Shown here piece by piece: positions 15,106 through 24,407 of a stretch of DNA of 64,000 nt; the first letter of the stretch is position 1; every line of letters begins with the position of its first letter. Below the pieces are notes generated by a model. It was not told the origin of the DNA and did not search any database. It saw only the letters and a program-made list of their open reading frames with translations. Position numbers and translations under genes: made by a program. The DNA comes from Flavobacteriia bacterium (GTDB taxonomy: Bacteria; Bacteroidota; Bacteroidia; Flavobacteriales_D; Crocinitomicaceae), in the NCBI GenBank assembly GCA_016183815.1, contig JACPDW010000021.1:1-64000 (forward strand), in the 5' to 3' direction.

Positions 15106-17418
15106 ATGAAAAATTTAAATTGTACAAATTGGATGATAATTTTGCTCTTTTTTGCAAATATCAATCAAGTTAAAGCTGCAGCAAGAACATGGATTGGTGC
15201 AGGAGCTGGTGGAGCAGGAACAGATTTTAACAGTGCTTCCAATTGGACAGGAGCAGGTGCATTATTATCTACAGATGATTTAACCATGAATATATCTGGA
15301 AATGCGACGATAACAGTAAGTGCAAATGTTACGATACGAAATTTAACTTTTACTGTAAGCGGAGGAAACATTGGAATTTTAAGTTCAGGAACAAAAATTT
15401 TAACAGTAAACGGTCCATTTGTTTGTAATGGAGTTGATTATTTTAATCCTGCCAATTATTCTTATGCACGAATTTATTCTGCTTCTTCAGGGGCTGGTTT
15501 TATTTTTAATAGTACGGCAACTTTTCATAATGGCGGAGCAGGAAGAACAAATTTGTATGCAGCAACCACTTCTCCTGGATTCATGAAGTTTTATAATAAT
15601 GTAACTTTTGGTTCCAATTGTTTTACCAGTCCTGGCGTTGAACCAGAAATGTATTTTGATGCAACAATTTCACAAACAATTACTTGTAATAATAGTTTGA
15701 ATTATGTAATGCCTGAAGATTTGTTTTTTGGATTTGTGAACAGTCCAACCATCACTTTTGCAGGATCTAAACAAGATTGGTTTTATGGTACTTATGATGG
15801 AAATGTAAGAATTAAAAATTCAACTTTAGTTAAAGCAAATTACTGCACTTTAGATGGTTATGTAGCTGCCTTAAATTTTTATATGGAATCAGGTTCTAAA
15901 TTAGAGATTAATTATACGAATGATTTTCCTCAAGGTGGTTATAATGGTTATTCATTAGACCCAAATAGCACAGTAGAATATTTAGGTGCTGCGAGCAACC
16001 AAACAGTTTCGGGTACTAGTGTTGTTTCCTTGGCTTATGGTCACTTAATTATTGGTGGAAGTGGTAATAAATCAACTGGATCTAATACTATTTGTAAAGG
16101 AAACTTCACAATAAATAATGGAGCAACTTTTTTAAGCAATGGATTTACCCATGAAAATAGAGCTAATTTCACAAATAATGGAACTTTTACGGCTGGTACA
16201 AGTACACATCAATTTACAGGAAGTGTTATGCAATTTATCAACGGGACAAACCTTCCTGTTTTTTATAAATTAACGATTAACAATACCTCTACTGGTGTAA
16301 CTTTAAATCGACAAGCAAACGTGTCAAACCTATTGACTTTAACCGATGGAGTAGTTTATACTTCTGCTGGTAATCATCTTGAAGTTACTAGTACTGGAAC
16401 ATCAACAACAGGAAGTGATGCGTCACATGTCGATGGGCCTATGAGAAAAGCAGGAACTGCTGCATTTAATTTTCCAGTGGGCGATGCAGGAGTTTGGGCA
16501 AGAATAGGTATTTCAGCCCCAACTGTAAACAGTACTTTTGAAGCGATATACCATTTCATGGATTCTCCTAATTGTACTACAGTTACAGCTCACCTACAAT
16601 ATGTTTCTCACATTGAATATTGGGATTTAGTAAGGACTGCAGGTACATCTAATGCAACAATTACACTGTTTTGGGAAAACAATACAAGAAGTGGTATCAC
16701 TGACGGAACGAGTGCTGATTTAAAGGTTGCACGTTGGAATGGTGCCAGCTGGGAAGATAGAGGGCATGTGTCTGATGCGGGTACTACCTCTTTGAATGGC
16801 TGGGTATCAAGTGTTGTAAATACTGCCTTTAACATGTTCACTTTTGGTTCTATTTCTGATCCATCAACAAATCCTTTACCTGTTGATTTGAAAAATCTAA
16901 CATTAAATTGTAAAAATTCAAATGAAGTTGAATTAGAATGGGAAACATTAAGTGAAAGAGAAAACGATTATTTTTTTATTGATAAAAGCAATGATGGAAT
17001 TGTTTTTCATCTTTTAAATAAAATTGAGGGTGCAGGTAACAGTTTGAATTCAATAGCTTATTCGTCTTCTGATTCTTCAATAGATGGTTTAACTTATTAT
17101 CGTTTATCACAAGTAGATAACAATGGAACAATTAGAATTTTAGATACAAAATCTATTAATTGTATTGCTGAAAAAGAAGACATTTTTATAGCATATACAC
17201 CAAATAAATTGAATATAACGATTTATAGAAAAGATAAACAAGAATTTACTTTTTTATTAATAGGAAGTGATGGCAAATTGGTTTATTCAGAAAATATGGT
17301 ATTGAACAAAGGAATAAATCAGTTTCAAATTCCAACCAATAATTCGAAACCAGGGATGTATTATTTAAAAATTACATCAACCAATTCAATTGAACAAAAA
17401 AAAGTTATTATAAATTAA
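15106..17418 (+). CDS. Large T9SS cargo protein, type A sorting tail
   Basis: 770 residues. A signal peptide (ending VKAAA) is followed by a G/N/T-rich beta-solenoid-like region: TWIGAGAGGAGTDF opens it, and repeats such as FTINNGA, NFTNNGTFTAGTST and LTLTDGVV follow. After PLPVDLKNLTLNC comes the common Bacteroidota module EVELEWETLSERENDYFFID with YYRLSQVDNNG (residues about 590-680). The C-terminal type A T9SS domain ends MYYLKITSTNSIEQKKVIIN. The gene starts 66 bases after the OsmC gene and is followed by another cargo gene after 25 bases. Probable surface or secreted protein; the function is not clear. Confidence 0.85.
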   Translation: MKNLNCTNWMIILLFFANINQVKAAARTWIGAGAGGAGTDFNSASNWTGAGALLSTDDLTMNISGNATITVSANVTIRNLTFTVSGGNIGILSSGTKILTVNGPFVCNGVDYFNPANYSYARIYSASSGAGFIFNSTATFHNGGAGRTNLYAATTSPGFMKFYNNVTFGSNCFTSPGVEPEMYFDATISQTITCNNSLNYVMPEDLFFGFVNSPTITFAGSKQDWFYGTYDGNVRIKNSTLVKANYCTLDGYVAALNFYMESGSKLEINYTNDFPQGGYNGYSLDPNSTVEYLGAASNQTVSGTSVVSLAYGHLIIGGSGNKSTGSNTICKGNFTINNGATFLSNGFTHENRANFTNNGTFTAGTSTHQFTGSVMQFINGTNLPVFYKLTINNTSTGVTLNRQANVSNLLTLTDGVVYTSAGNHLEVTSTGTSTTGSDASHVDGPMRKAGTAAFNFPVGDAGVWARIGISAPTVNSTFEAIYHFMDSPNCTTVTAHLQYVSHIEYWDLVRTAGTSNATITLFWENNTRSGITDGTSADLKVARWNGASWEDRGHVSDAGTTSLNGWVSSVVNTAFNMFTFGSISDPSTNPLPVDLKNLTLNCKNSNEVELEWETLSERENDYFFIDKSNDGIVFHLLNKIEGAGNSLNSIAYSSSDSSIDGLTYYRLSQVDNNGTIRILDTKSINCIAEKEDIFIAYTPNKLNITIYRKDKQEFTFLLIGSDGKLVYSENMVLNKGINQFQIPTNNSKPGMYYLKITSTNSIEQKKVIIN

Positions 17419-17442
17419 TTATTCACTAAAATAAAAAAAAAC

Positions 17443-19377
17443 ATGAAAAAAATTACGTTAACCGCTATCATTTTTACTTTCTGTGGTGGATTATTTTCAC
17501 AAACTATGTTAGCTAATAAAAAAGTTTATCCATCAAAAAATACCAATAAAATATTTTTGAAAGAAAATATAAGTTATGAAAAATCAGGTGGTGATATATT
17601 ATACGAACAAAACTTTAACGGTTCGATTGGAGATTTTACTACTTCTGGGGTAGATCAAAATGTTTGGCAATTTGACTTAGATGGAGCAAGTGGACAATGG
17701 GCTAGTCCTTATGATATGATACAATCAACAACTTCTTTCAACGGTTTTATGATTTTTGATGCAGATTTATCTAATCCAGGAGACCCTTCAACTTATGTAT
17801 ATAGATCTGGAATGTTGGTCTCACCTATTATTGATTTAAGTTCAAATTCCTCATTTTTTATTTCCTTTGAACATCAGTTAATGTATTGTTGTTCTTATAC
17901 ATTTTATCCTACTTTAGAAGTTACAACAGATGGATTTAACACTTTTACAGCTTATGATGTAAGAGACATAGGTTTTTCTGTTAATGAAACCCCAGGTACA
18001 GTTACAAAAATTGTTTTAATAGATGATTTTATTAATAACAATCCCAATTTAAACCAATTTCAGTTTAGATTTAATTTTGATGGAAATTCCCATCAGACAA
18101 CACATTATTATTGGCAAATTGATGATATTAAAATCATAGAAAAGCACAATACAGAAGTGAGTTTAGAAAAATTGTGGTTAGGTGACATCTTTAATGGCTA
18201 TGAAATCACTGAAAGTACGCCCTTTTTAGCTCCTAATTTAACTGTTCAAGGAGTGGTTAGAAGTATGGGGATTTCAAATCCTAATGATTTTAAAATTCGT
18301 TTAAGCGTAAAAGATAGCTTAGGAAACGAAGTACATAATAGTGTTGGAGGAGTTTTAAATAACAACTTTACAAATGAATATGATACCATCATATTTAATT
18401 CCAACTTTGCATTAAATACTTTGTCTTTAGGAGTGTATCAAATAAGTGCAACACTTGAATATAACGGTACTGATGGAAACTTAAGTAATAATTCAAAATC
18501 GAGAACTTTTAATATGACTCAAAATAAATTGTCTTCAATAAATTATGATAACGAATATTATTATGAAAAAAATGTTGGATGGTATTACGGACATGACAAT
18601 ATCGCAACAGATATGATTGTTGGTCAAATGTTTAAAGCAAGTAAAGAGTTTAAATTAAATGGTTTAGATTTATATTTAGCCGATGGAACAGAAATGTATC
18701 CTACTAAAAATGACGAACAAATGTTAATCAATGTTTGGGAATTCATACCAACTAATCCACAAGAAAGTTTATTTGAATATGTAGGAGGTGATTATGCTTA
18801 CATGGTATCTAGTGAGAAATACAGTGAAAATGTCAGTTCATATACTTTTCAGTTTAGTGAATCCACTTCGATAACAGAACCAATGATTTTGGATTCCGGT
18901 AAAATTTATTTAGCTGCTTTTAATCACATGGGAGGATTGGGTGCTTATTTATGGTACTGGACTTCTTTTTTTGATGATGATTATTCTAGCTGGGTATTTG
19001 GTCCATTTGGTATGAATGGTGAAACAAGTTGGTTTACTTCAGGAAAACAAGATGCATTAATTAAAATGAATGTCCAAGAAATAGTGGATTCTACTGCATT
19101 TTTAGAAGAAAATCAAGAACAGTTTATTATTAAACTTTTTCCAAATCCGACTTTAAATACTTTAACATTATTTACAAACTTTAATGGAATGGAAAGTTTA
19201 AACTATCAAATCGTTGATAATCAAGGAAAAATTTTACAAAGCAAGGAATTAAAAAAGAACAATAAAGAACTTAATTCTTATACAATTGATGTTTCAGATC
19301 TATCTCAGGGAAGTTATTTAATTAGAATTGTAACTAAAGAAGGAACGAAAATGAAAAAGTTTTTTAAGATGAATTAA
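17443..19377 (+). CDS. T9SS cargo protein with jelly-roll domain, type A sorting tail
   Basis: 644 residues. A signal peptide (MKKITLTAIIFTFCGGLFSQ) is followed near residues 54-230 by a concanavalin-like or MAM-type jelly roll: LYEQNFNGSIGDF, SPIIDLSSNSSFFISFEHQL, YYWQIDDIKI. Such modules occur in Bacteroidota secreted proteases and adhesins. The middle (about 230-560) lacks a recognised fold. The tail (from about 565) has LFPNPTLNTLTLFTNF and DLSQGSYLIRIVTKEG, a type A domain. No catalytic motif is evident. It follows the previous cargo gene closely and precedes the glycosyltransferase by 33 bases. Confidence 0.85.
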   Translation: MKKITLTAIIFTFCGGLFSQTMLANKKVYPSKNTNKIFLKENISYEKSGGDILYEQNFNGSIGDFTTSGVDQNVWQFDLDGASGQWASPYDMIQSTTSFNGFMIFDADLSNPGDPSTYVYRSGMLVSPIIDLSSNSSFFISFEHQLMYCCSYTFYPTLEVTTDGFNTFTAYDVRDIGFSVNETPGTVTKIVLIDDFINNNPNLNQFQFRFNFDGNSHQTTHYYWQIDDIKIIEKHNTEVSLEKLWLGDIFNGYEITESTPFLAPNLTVQGVVRSMGISNPNDFKIRLSVKDSLGNEVHNSVGGVLNNNFTNEYDTIIFNSNFALNTLSLGVYQISATLEYNGTDGNLSNNSKSRTFNMTQNKLSSINYDNEYYYEKNVGWYYGHDNIATDMIVGQMFKASKEFKLNGLDLYLADGTEMYPTKNDEQMLINVWEFIPTNPQESLFEYVGGDYAYMVSSEKYSENVSSYTFQFSESTSITEPMILDSGKIYLAAFNHMGGLGAYLWYWTSFFDDDYSSWVFGPFGMNGETSWFTSGKQDALIKMNVQEIVDSTAFLEENQEQFIIKLFPNPTLNTLTLFTNFNGMESLNYQIVDNQGKILQSKELKKNNKELNSYTIDVSDLSQGSYLIRIVTKEGTKMKKFFKMN

Positions 19378-19394
19378 ATCTTATTTTTTTTTAG

Positions 19395-19402
19395 TACGTT
19401 TG
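19395..19402 (+). promoter_or_regulatory. -7 box TACGTTTG before the glycosyltransferase
   Basis: TACGTTTG matches TAnnTTTG exactly and lies 8 bases before the ATG at 19411, so the leader would be only about 2-4 bases. Confidence 0.5.
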
Positions 19403-19410
19403 TATTGTAA

Positions 19411-20127
19411 ATGATACAATTATTATCCGTTTTAATTCCTGCTTATAATGAAGAGAGGACAATAAAACATATTTTAGAATATGTGATTGAAGTTAAATTA
19501 ATTGAGCATATCAAAAAAGAGATTGTCGTAGTTGATGATGCATCAAAAGATAAAACGGTTGAAATAGTACAAAATGTAATTAAAAAGTATCCCGACCAAA
19601 AAATTAAATTGATTTTACAAGAAAAAAACCAAGGTAAGGGTGCTGCTATACAAAGGGCAATTCAAGAGTGTACTGGCGATTATTTAATTATTCAAGATGC
19701 TGATTTGGAATATGATCCAGAAGAATACAATTTGTTGATAAAACCTGTTTTAAAAGACAATGCTGATGTGGTTTTTGGCTCAAGATTTATCGGACACCAT
19801 CCTCATCGAATTTTGTTTTATTGGCATTCAAAAGGGAATAGATTTTTAACAAATTTATCCAACATGATGACCAATCTGAATTTAACAGATATGGAAACTT
19901 GTTATAAACTAATGCGTTCGTCTATTGCAAAAAAAATTAACATAAAAGAAAAACGTTTTGGAATTGAACCTGAAATTACTGCAAAATTGGCTAAAGTACC
20001 TCACATTAAAATATACGAAGTAGGTATTTCTTACTATGGCCGCACTTATGAGGAAGGAAAAAAAATTGGCTGGAAAGACGGTTTTAGAGCTCTTTGGTGT
20101 ATAGTTAAATATAGATTTGTTGATTGA
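19411..20127 (+). CDS. Family 2 glycosyltransferase, dolichol-phosphate-mannose-synthase type
   Basis: 238 residues. Motifs are VLIPAYNEERTIKHIL, VVVDDASKDKT, NQGKGAAIQRAI, and the metal-site DADLEYDPEEY. The segment SNMMTNLNLTDMETCYKLMR is the acceptor part of DPM1-like GT2 enzymes. No C-terminal membrane helices are present, so it is the short soluble type that moves a sugar from a nucleotide donor to polyprenyl phosphate. A dedicated promoter box lies 8 bases before the ATG. Role in surface glycan or protein glycosylation is inferred; cargo proteins surround it. Confidence 0.88.
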   Translation: MIQLLSVLIPAYNEERTIKHILEYVIEVKLIEHIKKEIVVVDDASKDKTVEIVQNVIKKYPDQKIKLILQEKNQGKGAAIQRAIQECTGDYLIIQDADLEYDPEEYNLLIKPVLKDNADVVFGSRFIGHHPHRILFYWHSKGNRFLTNLSNMMTNLNLTDMETCYKLMRSSIAKKINIKEKRFGIEPEITAKLAKVPHIKIYEVGISYYGRTYEEGKKIGWKDGFRALWCIVKYRFVD

Positions 20128-20159
20128 ACTCAGATTCAATTATTAATCAATATATTTGG

Positions 20160-20283
20160 CCACGAATTTCACGGAATAACACGGATTTGTTTTAAGAAAA
20201 TAAGGTAAAGATTCTCTACTGATTTAATTTTTTTCTGCGAACATCAGCGTAAAAAATCAGCGAGCATCTGCGGGAAATTTCAT
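20160..20283 (+). repeat. Dispersed intergenic repeat with CCACGAATTTCACG core, copy 2
   Basis: CCACGAATTTCACG (20160-20173) is identical to copy 1 at 6845. It is followed by AACACGGATT, then AATAAGGTAAAGAT, and ends with GCGTAAAAAATCAGCGAGCA and TCTGCGGGAAA, an end also seen in partly inverted form at 6797-6816. No gene lies here. It sits between the convergent glycosyltransferase and HtrA genes. Confidence 0.5.
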
Positions 20284-20365
20284 TTGGATTTCTACCACAC
20301 CTTTTACTTCTCCAATTTAAAAATTATAACACAGATTTTCGTAATGTTTATAAAATCAATCTTTT

Positions 20366-21841
20366 TCACAATCCAATCCCAATAAAATCTTTACGACCAC
20401 TTTTTGTAAGATATTCAATTAAAACCCCTTTTCCTTTTCTACCTAATTTTTCAGTTGCTTCCTCCACGGTATCTATTGGGTCGTGGTCTATTTTAGTCAA
20501 TACCATCCCCTCTTCAAATCCAACAGATTTTAATTTGCCTGCATTTAAAGTTTTGATTTTAACACCATAAGTAACATTGAGTTCTTTTTTCTCTTTATCA
20601 GATAATGGCGAAAAAACAGCACCTAAAGCAACATTTTTCTTAATATCCTCTTTGTTTACTAAAGAAGTTTCACCCTCACTGTTTCTCAAAACAATCTCTT
20701 TCATTTCCTCGTTTCCTTTTTTATCTAGAATGGTAACATTAACAACATCTCCTGGTCTTCTTTTTCCGATTTCTTCCTGTAATTCAGCTACAGAATTAAT
20801 TTCTTTTGAACCAATTTTAGTTATTACATCACCTTCTTTTACTCCAGCTTTGTCTGCTCCTCCATCTTCAATCACTTTAGCAACAAAAACACCTTTTGTA
20901 GAATTTAAATTATTTTTTTCTTTTAATTCTTGGTTAATATCGGTGATTTGAACACCTAAAAATCCTCTTTGTACAATTCCATAATCAATTAAATCACGCA
21001 TCACTTTTTGCATAAGATTTACAGGAATTGCGAAAGAATATCCTGCGTAACTTCCAGTTTGTGAGGCGATTGCTGTGTTAATTCCCATTAATTGTCCTCT
21101 TGTATTAACTAAAGCTCCACCACTGTTTCCGGGGTTCACTGCAGCATCAGTCTGAATAAATGATTCAATTGGCACAACACTAGAACCAGCTCTATCGCTT
21201 AATAAATTGATATTTCTGGCTTTAGCACTAACAATTCCAGCAGTTACAGTAGAGGTTAAATTAAAAGGATTTCCGACCGCCAAAACCCATTCCCCAATTT
21301 TTAAATCATCTGAATTTCCTATTGGAATTGGTTTTAAATTTTTTGCTTCAATTTTGATGACAGCAAGGTCGGTTGAAGGGTCTGCACCAACAATAACTGC
21401 AGTATATTTTGAATTGTCATTAAGAATTACTTCAATTTCGTTGGCATTGTCAATCACATGATTATTGGTTACAATATAACCTTCAGAGGAAACAATAACA
21501 CCTGAACCAGATCCAGAACCATATTGTTTAAATTCACGATTGCCACTTCCTGGACCATAAAAAAATTCAAAAAAGGGATCACGTTGAATTGAAGTGTGAA
21601 CTGTTTTTGTTGTCACGTGTACTACTGAATTTATAGTATTTTCGCTAGCCTCAACAAAACTTTCAGCTGAACTTGGATTAAAATTGGGCATGGAAGTAAA
21701 TTGTCCTTCTATTCTTCTATTTCCATCAATGACTTGATCGGACAACGGAATGTTTGATTTTCCATTCAACATTAAAAAAACGGTCAAAGGAATTATACCT
21801 CCTACTAGACCAAAAACGAAAGGTTTCAAATTCTTTTTCAT
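20366..21841 (-). CDS. HtrA/DegP-type periplasmic serine protease
   Basis: 491 residues. An N-terminal membrane or signal helix (residues about 8-26) is followed by the trypsin-like domain with the triad H128 (TNNHVIDNA), D158 (STDLAVIKI) and S240 (VNPGNSGGALVN). Two PDZ domains follow (GFLGVQITDINQEL with KAGVKEGDVI; then ALGAVFSPLSDKE with KSVGFEEGMVLTKI). This is the usual Do-family layout, and the triad is complete. The product checks or degrades misfolded envelope proteins. It is single, with an upstream gap of 154 bases to the next minus-strand gene's stop region. Confidence 0.95.
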   Translation of the reverse strand: MKKNLKPFVFGLVGGIIPLTVFLMLNGKSNIPLSDQVIDGNRRIEGQFTSMPNFNPSSAESFVEASENTINSVVHVTTKTVHTSIQRDPFFEFFYGPGSGNREFKQYGSGSGSGVIVSSEGYIVTNNHVIDNANEIEVILNDNSKYTAVIVGADPSTDLAVIKIEAKNLKPIPIGNSDDLKIGEWVLAVGNPFNLTSTVTAGIVSAKARNINLLSDRAGSSVVPIESFIQTDAAVNPGNSGGALVNTRGQLMGINTAIASQTGSYAGYSFAIPVNLMQKVMRDLIDYGIVQRGFLGVQITDINQELKEKNNLNSTKGVFVAKVIEDGGADKAGVKEGDVITKIGSKEINSVAELQEEIGKRRPGDVVNVTILDKKGNEEMKEIVLRNSEGETSLVNKEDIKKNVALGAVFSPLSDKEKKELNVTYGVKIKTLNAGKLKSVGFEEGMVLTKIDHDPIDTVEEATEKLGRKGKGVLIEYLTKSGRKDFIGIGL

Positions 21842-21963
21842 AACATTGTTAATTTTTATGCAAGTTTAAAAAGATATTTAAAAATCTGTTGTTAAGGAAT
21901 GTTAATCGATTTTTAAAAAATGTTAAAAGGAGGAAATGGAAATAGATTTATTTTAAAAAAAAC

Positions 21964-21990
21964 AAAGAGTCAACTTAATGCTGACTCTTT
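21964..21990 (-). terminator. Intrinsic terminator after the truncated cargo gene
   Basis: AAAGAGTCA (21964-21972) pairs with TGACTCTTT (21982-21990) around a 9-base loop. On the minus strand it is followed by a T-run. Stem and loop length match the terminator at 26203-26233. Confidence 0.75.
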
Positions 21991-21995
21991 ATTAT

Positions 21996-23021
21996 CTAAT
22001 GACAAATCATTAATTTTTGAAAATCTTGTCGAACCCTACCTAAACTAACTATGAAATATAGACCATTTGCAAGATTTTCTGTGCTTATTTCTATATGGTC
22101 ACTAGAAATAATATTTTTGTTAAATTGTATAATGTGCCCTAAATTGTCAATTAACTGTATTTCCCTATTTGAAATATTTTTTCCAATTAGGTTAACTTTA
22201 TTTGATGCAGGATTGGGATAAAGAGAAATGAATTCAGTTAACGATGTTTCAACTGTTTTAGTTTCAATTATTGTTTTTTTACCATTAAAATCGTATTGTG
22301 ATAATCGATAATAATTTAGTCCAAAAGCTGGATTTTCATCTTCTACAAAGTACTTATTTTTAATGGTAGAATTACCAGCACCTTTTACTTTGCTTAAAAA
22401 TTCCCAGTTAAATCCATCAGTAGATTTATCTATTTCAAAATAATCATTATCTCTTTCAGCTTCAGTTTTCCAAGTCAAGTCAACAGTGTTTTTGTTGTTT
22501 AGTTTTGCATCAAAAGAAATTAAAGCAATAGGTAATGGTGTAGCAGGATCAATAGAAGCAATTGTAAAATACCTAGTTGCATTGTTTGGAATATGTGTTG
22601 TTGAAAGATTAGAAATCGTAATTGTTGGATTTGAATAAGTGAAAACTATACCAGAACCATCACCATTAAAGAAACAAGTGGTGCCACCATTAGTAAAATC
22701 TCCATCGTTGTCCAATAAAAGTCTTAAATGAGAAACGTTCACTGATCCTGGGGCTCCACAAGCAGCTAAATTTAATTTCAAATTAAAATTATCAGTCGAA
22801 TTGGTTCTTGTTATTTTCCACTCTTTTTCAAGACGTGAAAATAAAGAGCAACTTGCTAATGCAGGAGATGGAACTTCTGCGTTTGAAGAAGCAGTAGCAC
22901 ACATCAAACCAGAATTTGAACCTACTAAAATAAACGATTCATCATTAAGAAAGGTTCCGACATTAGCATTGTTTGAAGCAGCCAATACTCCTAAATGTAG
23001 TTTATATACAGTTTGGTATTC
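21996..23021 (-). pseudogene. Truncated copy of a T9SS cargo gene (C-terminal part only)
   Basis: The frame lacks a signal peptide and has no ATG at the front; a longest reading begins at a TTG near 22985. Homology to the 1045-residue gene at 26236-29373 goes further up, to 23021 (HLGVL against IYLSTL), where a stop codon (TAA, 23022-23024) breaks it. The shared part covers LCAT..SNAEVPSP, ACGAPGSVNVSHLRLL, SGIVFTYSNPTITISNLSTT and the type A tail. The last 40 residues are nearly identical in both. About 700 N-terminal residues are gone, so the product can hardly be exported. Two other cargo genes lie between the copies. Confidence 0.8.
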
Positions 23022-23040
23022 TTAAATAGACCCTTTTTAC

Positions 23041-24384
23041 CTACATTTTTATAATCTTAAAACTTTCAAGATTTTGCTTTGAGGAAATATGAATAAAATA
23101 GGTCCCTGAATCAAAATCTTGAATATTTAGTTCAATAGTATCTGAGGAAATAGATTTTTGAGCCAAAACAAGAGAATTCCCTAAAATATCAAAAACTTCT
23201 ATTATATCAACTAAATCATTTTTACTGGTGATGAAGATTTTATCTGTTGCAGGATTTGGAGAGACTTTAAAATTGTTTTGTGTTAAAAAATCTGTACCTA
23301 AGTTGTTTCTTGTTCCTTGTAGATAGACTGAAACAGGGAAATTACCTTCATTATTAGCAAAAATTGCAGTTGGGACATCAATCTTAAAACTATGTTGACC
23401 TTCACTTAGATTTCCTAAACTAATCTCACGAATTGGAATTGCTGCACCAGGACACCAATTGCTAAAAGATTGCCATTGAGCATCTGTTCTTGGACTTGGC
23501 CCATAAATACCATTTCCTTGTGTATTATATTGTCTATATGGTTCGCAAGACGGTTCACCAGGTTTATACGATAAAACTAAATTTTCATCAAAATAAATGT
23601 AATGCATTCTTCGATTATATTCTTCACCACCACTATTGGCTCCATGATTTGAAGTTATCAGAAAAAATTGTGCGTCAATAAGTGGTAATGGAAGAGAAAA
23701 ATCAATAGTTCTTTTGGTTTGACCAATTGCATCACTTGCACCTTCTTGGTAATCATTTAAATTGTTTTGAAAATTTAGAGGTAAAACAAAATTGTTGGAT
23801 GAAAATTGTTCAGGAGTAGAGGTTAATTTTAGAGTTCCAAAAAAAACATCATTTCTCCCAGCACAACCCGCCACCTCATTGTTGGCAGCGTAAGGAACAC
23901 CAAAAACTTGAAGTTCAACCCAAAAATCATATTGTTGATTTGTTTCTTCATCTTTAAATATTTTAGACACATTATCTATTTGATAGCTGTAAGGTACTTC
24001 ATCTGGTTGAATGTTTTTATTCATAAAAGGTGTAATGTAACGAGCTATCTCAATTCTTTGAACACTATCAGGGTGATACGAACTTTCTCCTTTAGGAACG
24101 AAAGCTAGATTAACATTTCCAATACGGTCGTAATTATCACAAGCAGCTTTTATAATAACCGATAAATTTAAATTATTACCGATTAATGAGAGATCATCTG
24201 CACTTAATTTCTTAGAATATAAATCGTTGCGATGTCTGATAACACCTTCTGGGGTGGGAAAACTAACCAAACCGGCATAACCATCATAAAATAATATTTC
24301 GTCGAAAACTGTGATTGTCGATTCTTGTGCATTAAGATTGATTGAGAATAAGCTTATTAAAGCTATTAGTTTTATTTTTTTCAT
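23041..24384 (-). CDS. PNGase F-type peptide:N-glycosidase, T9SS cargo
   Basis: 447 residues with a signal peptide (ending NLNAQ). The body aligns by eye with Elizabethkingia PNGase F: CDNYDRIGNV matches the segment of catalytic D60 (here D86); FWVELQVFG carries the E118 equivalent (E157); GEEYNRRMH carries the E206 and Arg equivalents (E255, R259); NWCPGAAIPIREI matches the GWCPGMAVPTR end. All three acidic residues are kept. PNGase F cuts N-glycans from asparagine of glycoproteins. A type A sorting tail (FKVSPNPATDKIFITSKN) follows, so it is exported by T9SS. It likely serves glycoprotein feeding or host or matrix glycans. Confidence 0.85.
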   Translation of the reverse strand: MKKIKLIALISLFSINLNAQESTITVFDEILFYDGYAGLVSFPTPEGVIRHRNDLYSKKLSADDLSLIGNNLNLSVIIKAACDNYDRIGNVNLAFVPKGESSYHPDSVQRIEIARYITPFMNKNIQPDEVPYSYQIDNVSKIFKDEETNQQYDFWVELQVFGVPYAANNEVAGCAGRNDVFFGTLKLTSTPEQFSSNNFVLPLNFQNNLNDYQEGASDAIGQTKRTIDFSLPLPLIDAQFFLITSNHGANSGGEEYNRRMHYIYFDENLVLSYKPGEPSCEPYRQYNTQGNGIYGPSPRTDAQWQSFSNWCPGAAIPIREISLGNLSEGQHSFKIDVPTAIFANNEGNFPVSVYLQGTRNNLGTDFLTQNNFKVSPNPATDKIFITSKNDLVDIIEVFDILGNSLVLAQKSISSDTIELNIQDFDSGTYFIHISSKQNLESFKIIKM

Positions 24385-24407
24385 TTTTTTTATTTTTTGT
24401 AGTTATA

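Noticed and set aside
20126-20148. GAACTCAGATTCAATTATTA as a fourth copy of the TAACCTGAGTTCGAT repeat
   Set aside because: It matches only in part (GAACTCAG) and overlaps the stop of the glycosyltransferase; too weak to count.
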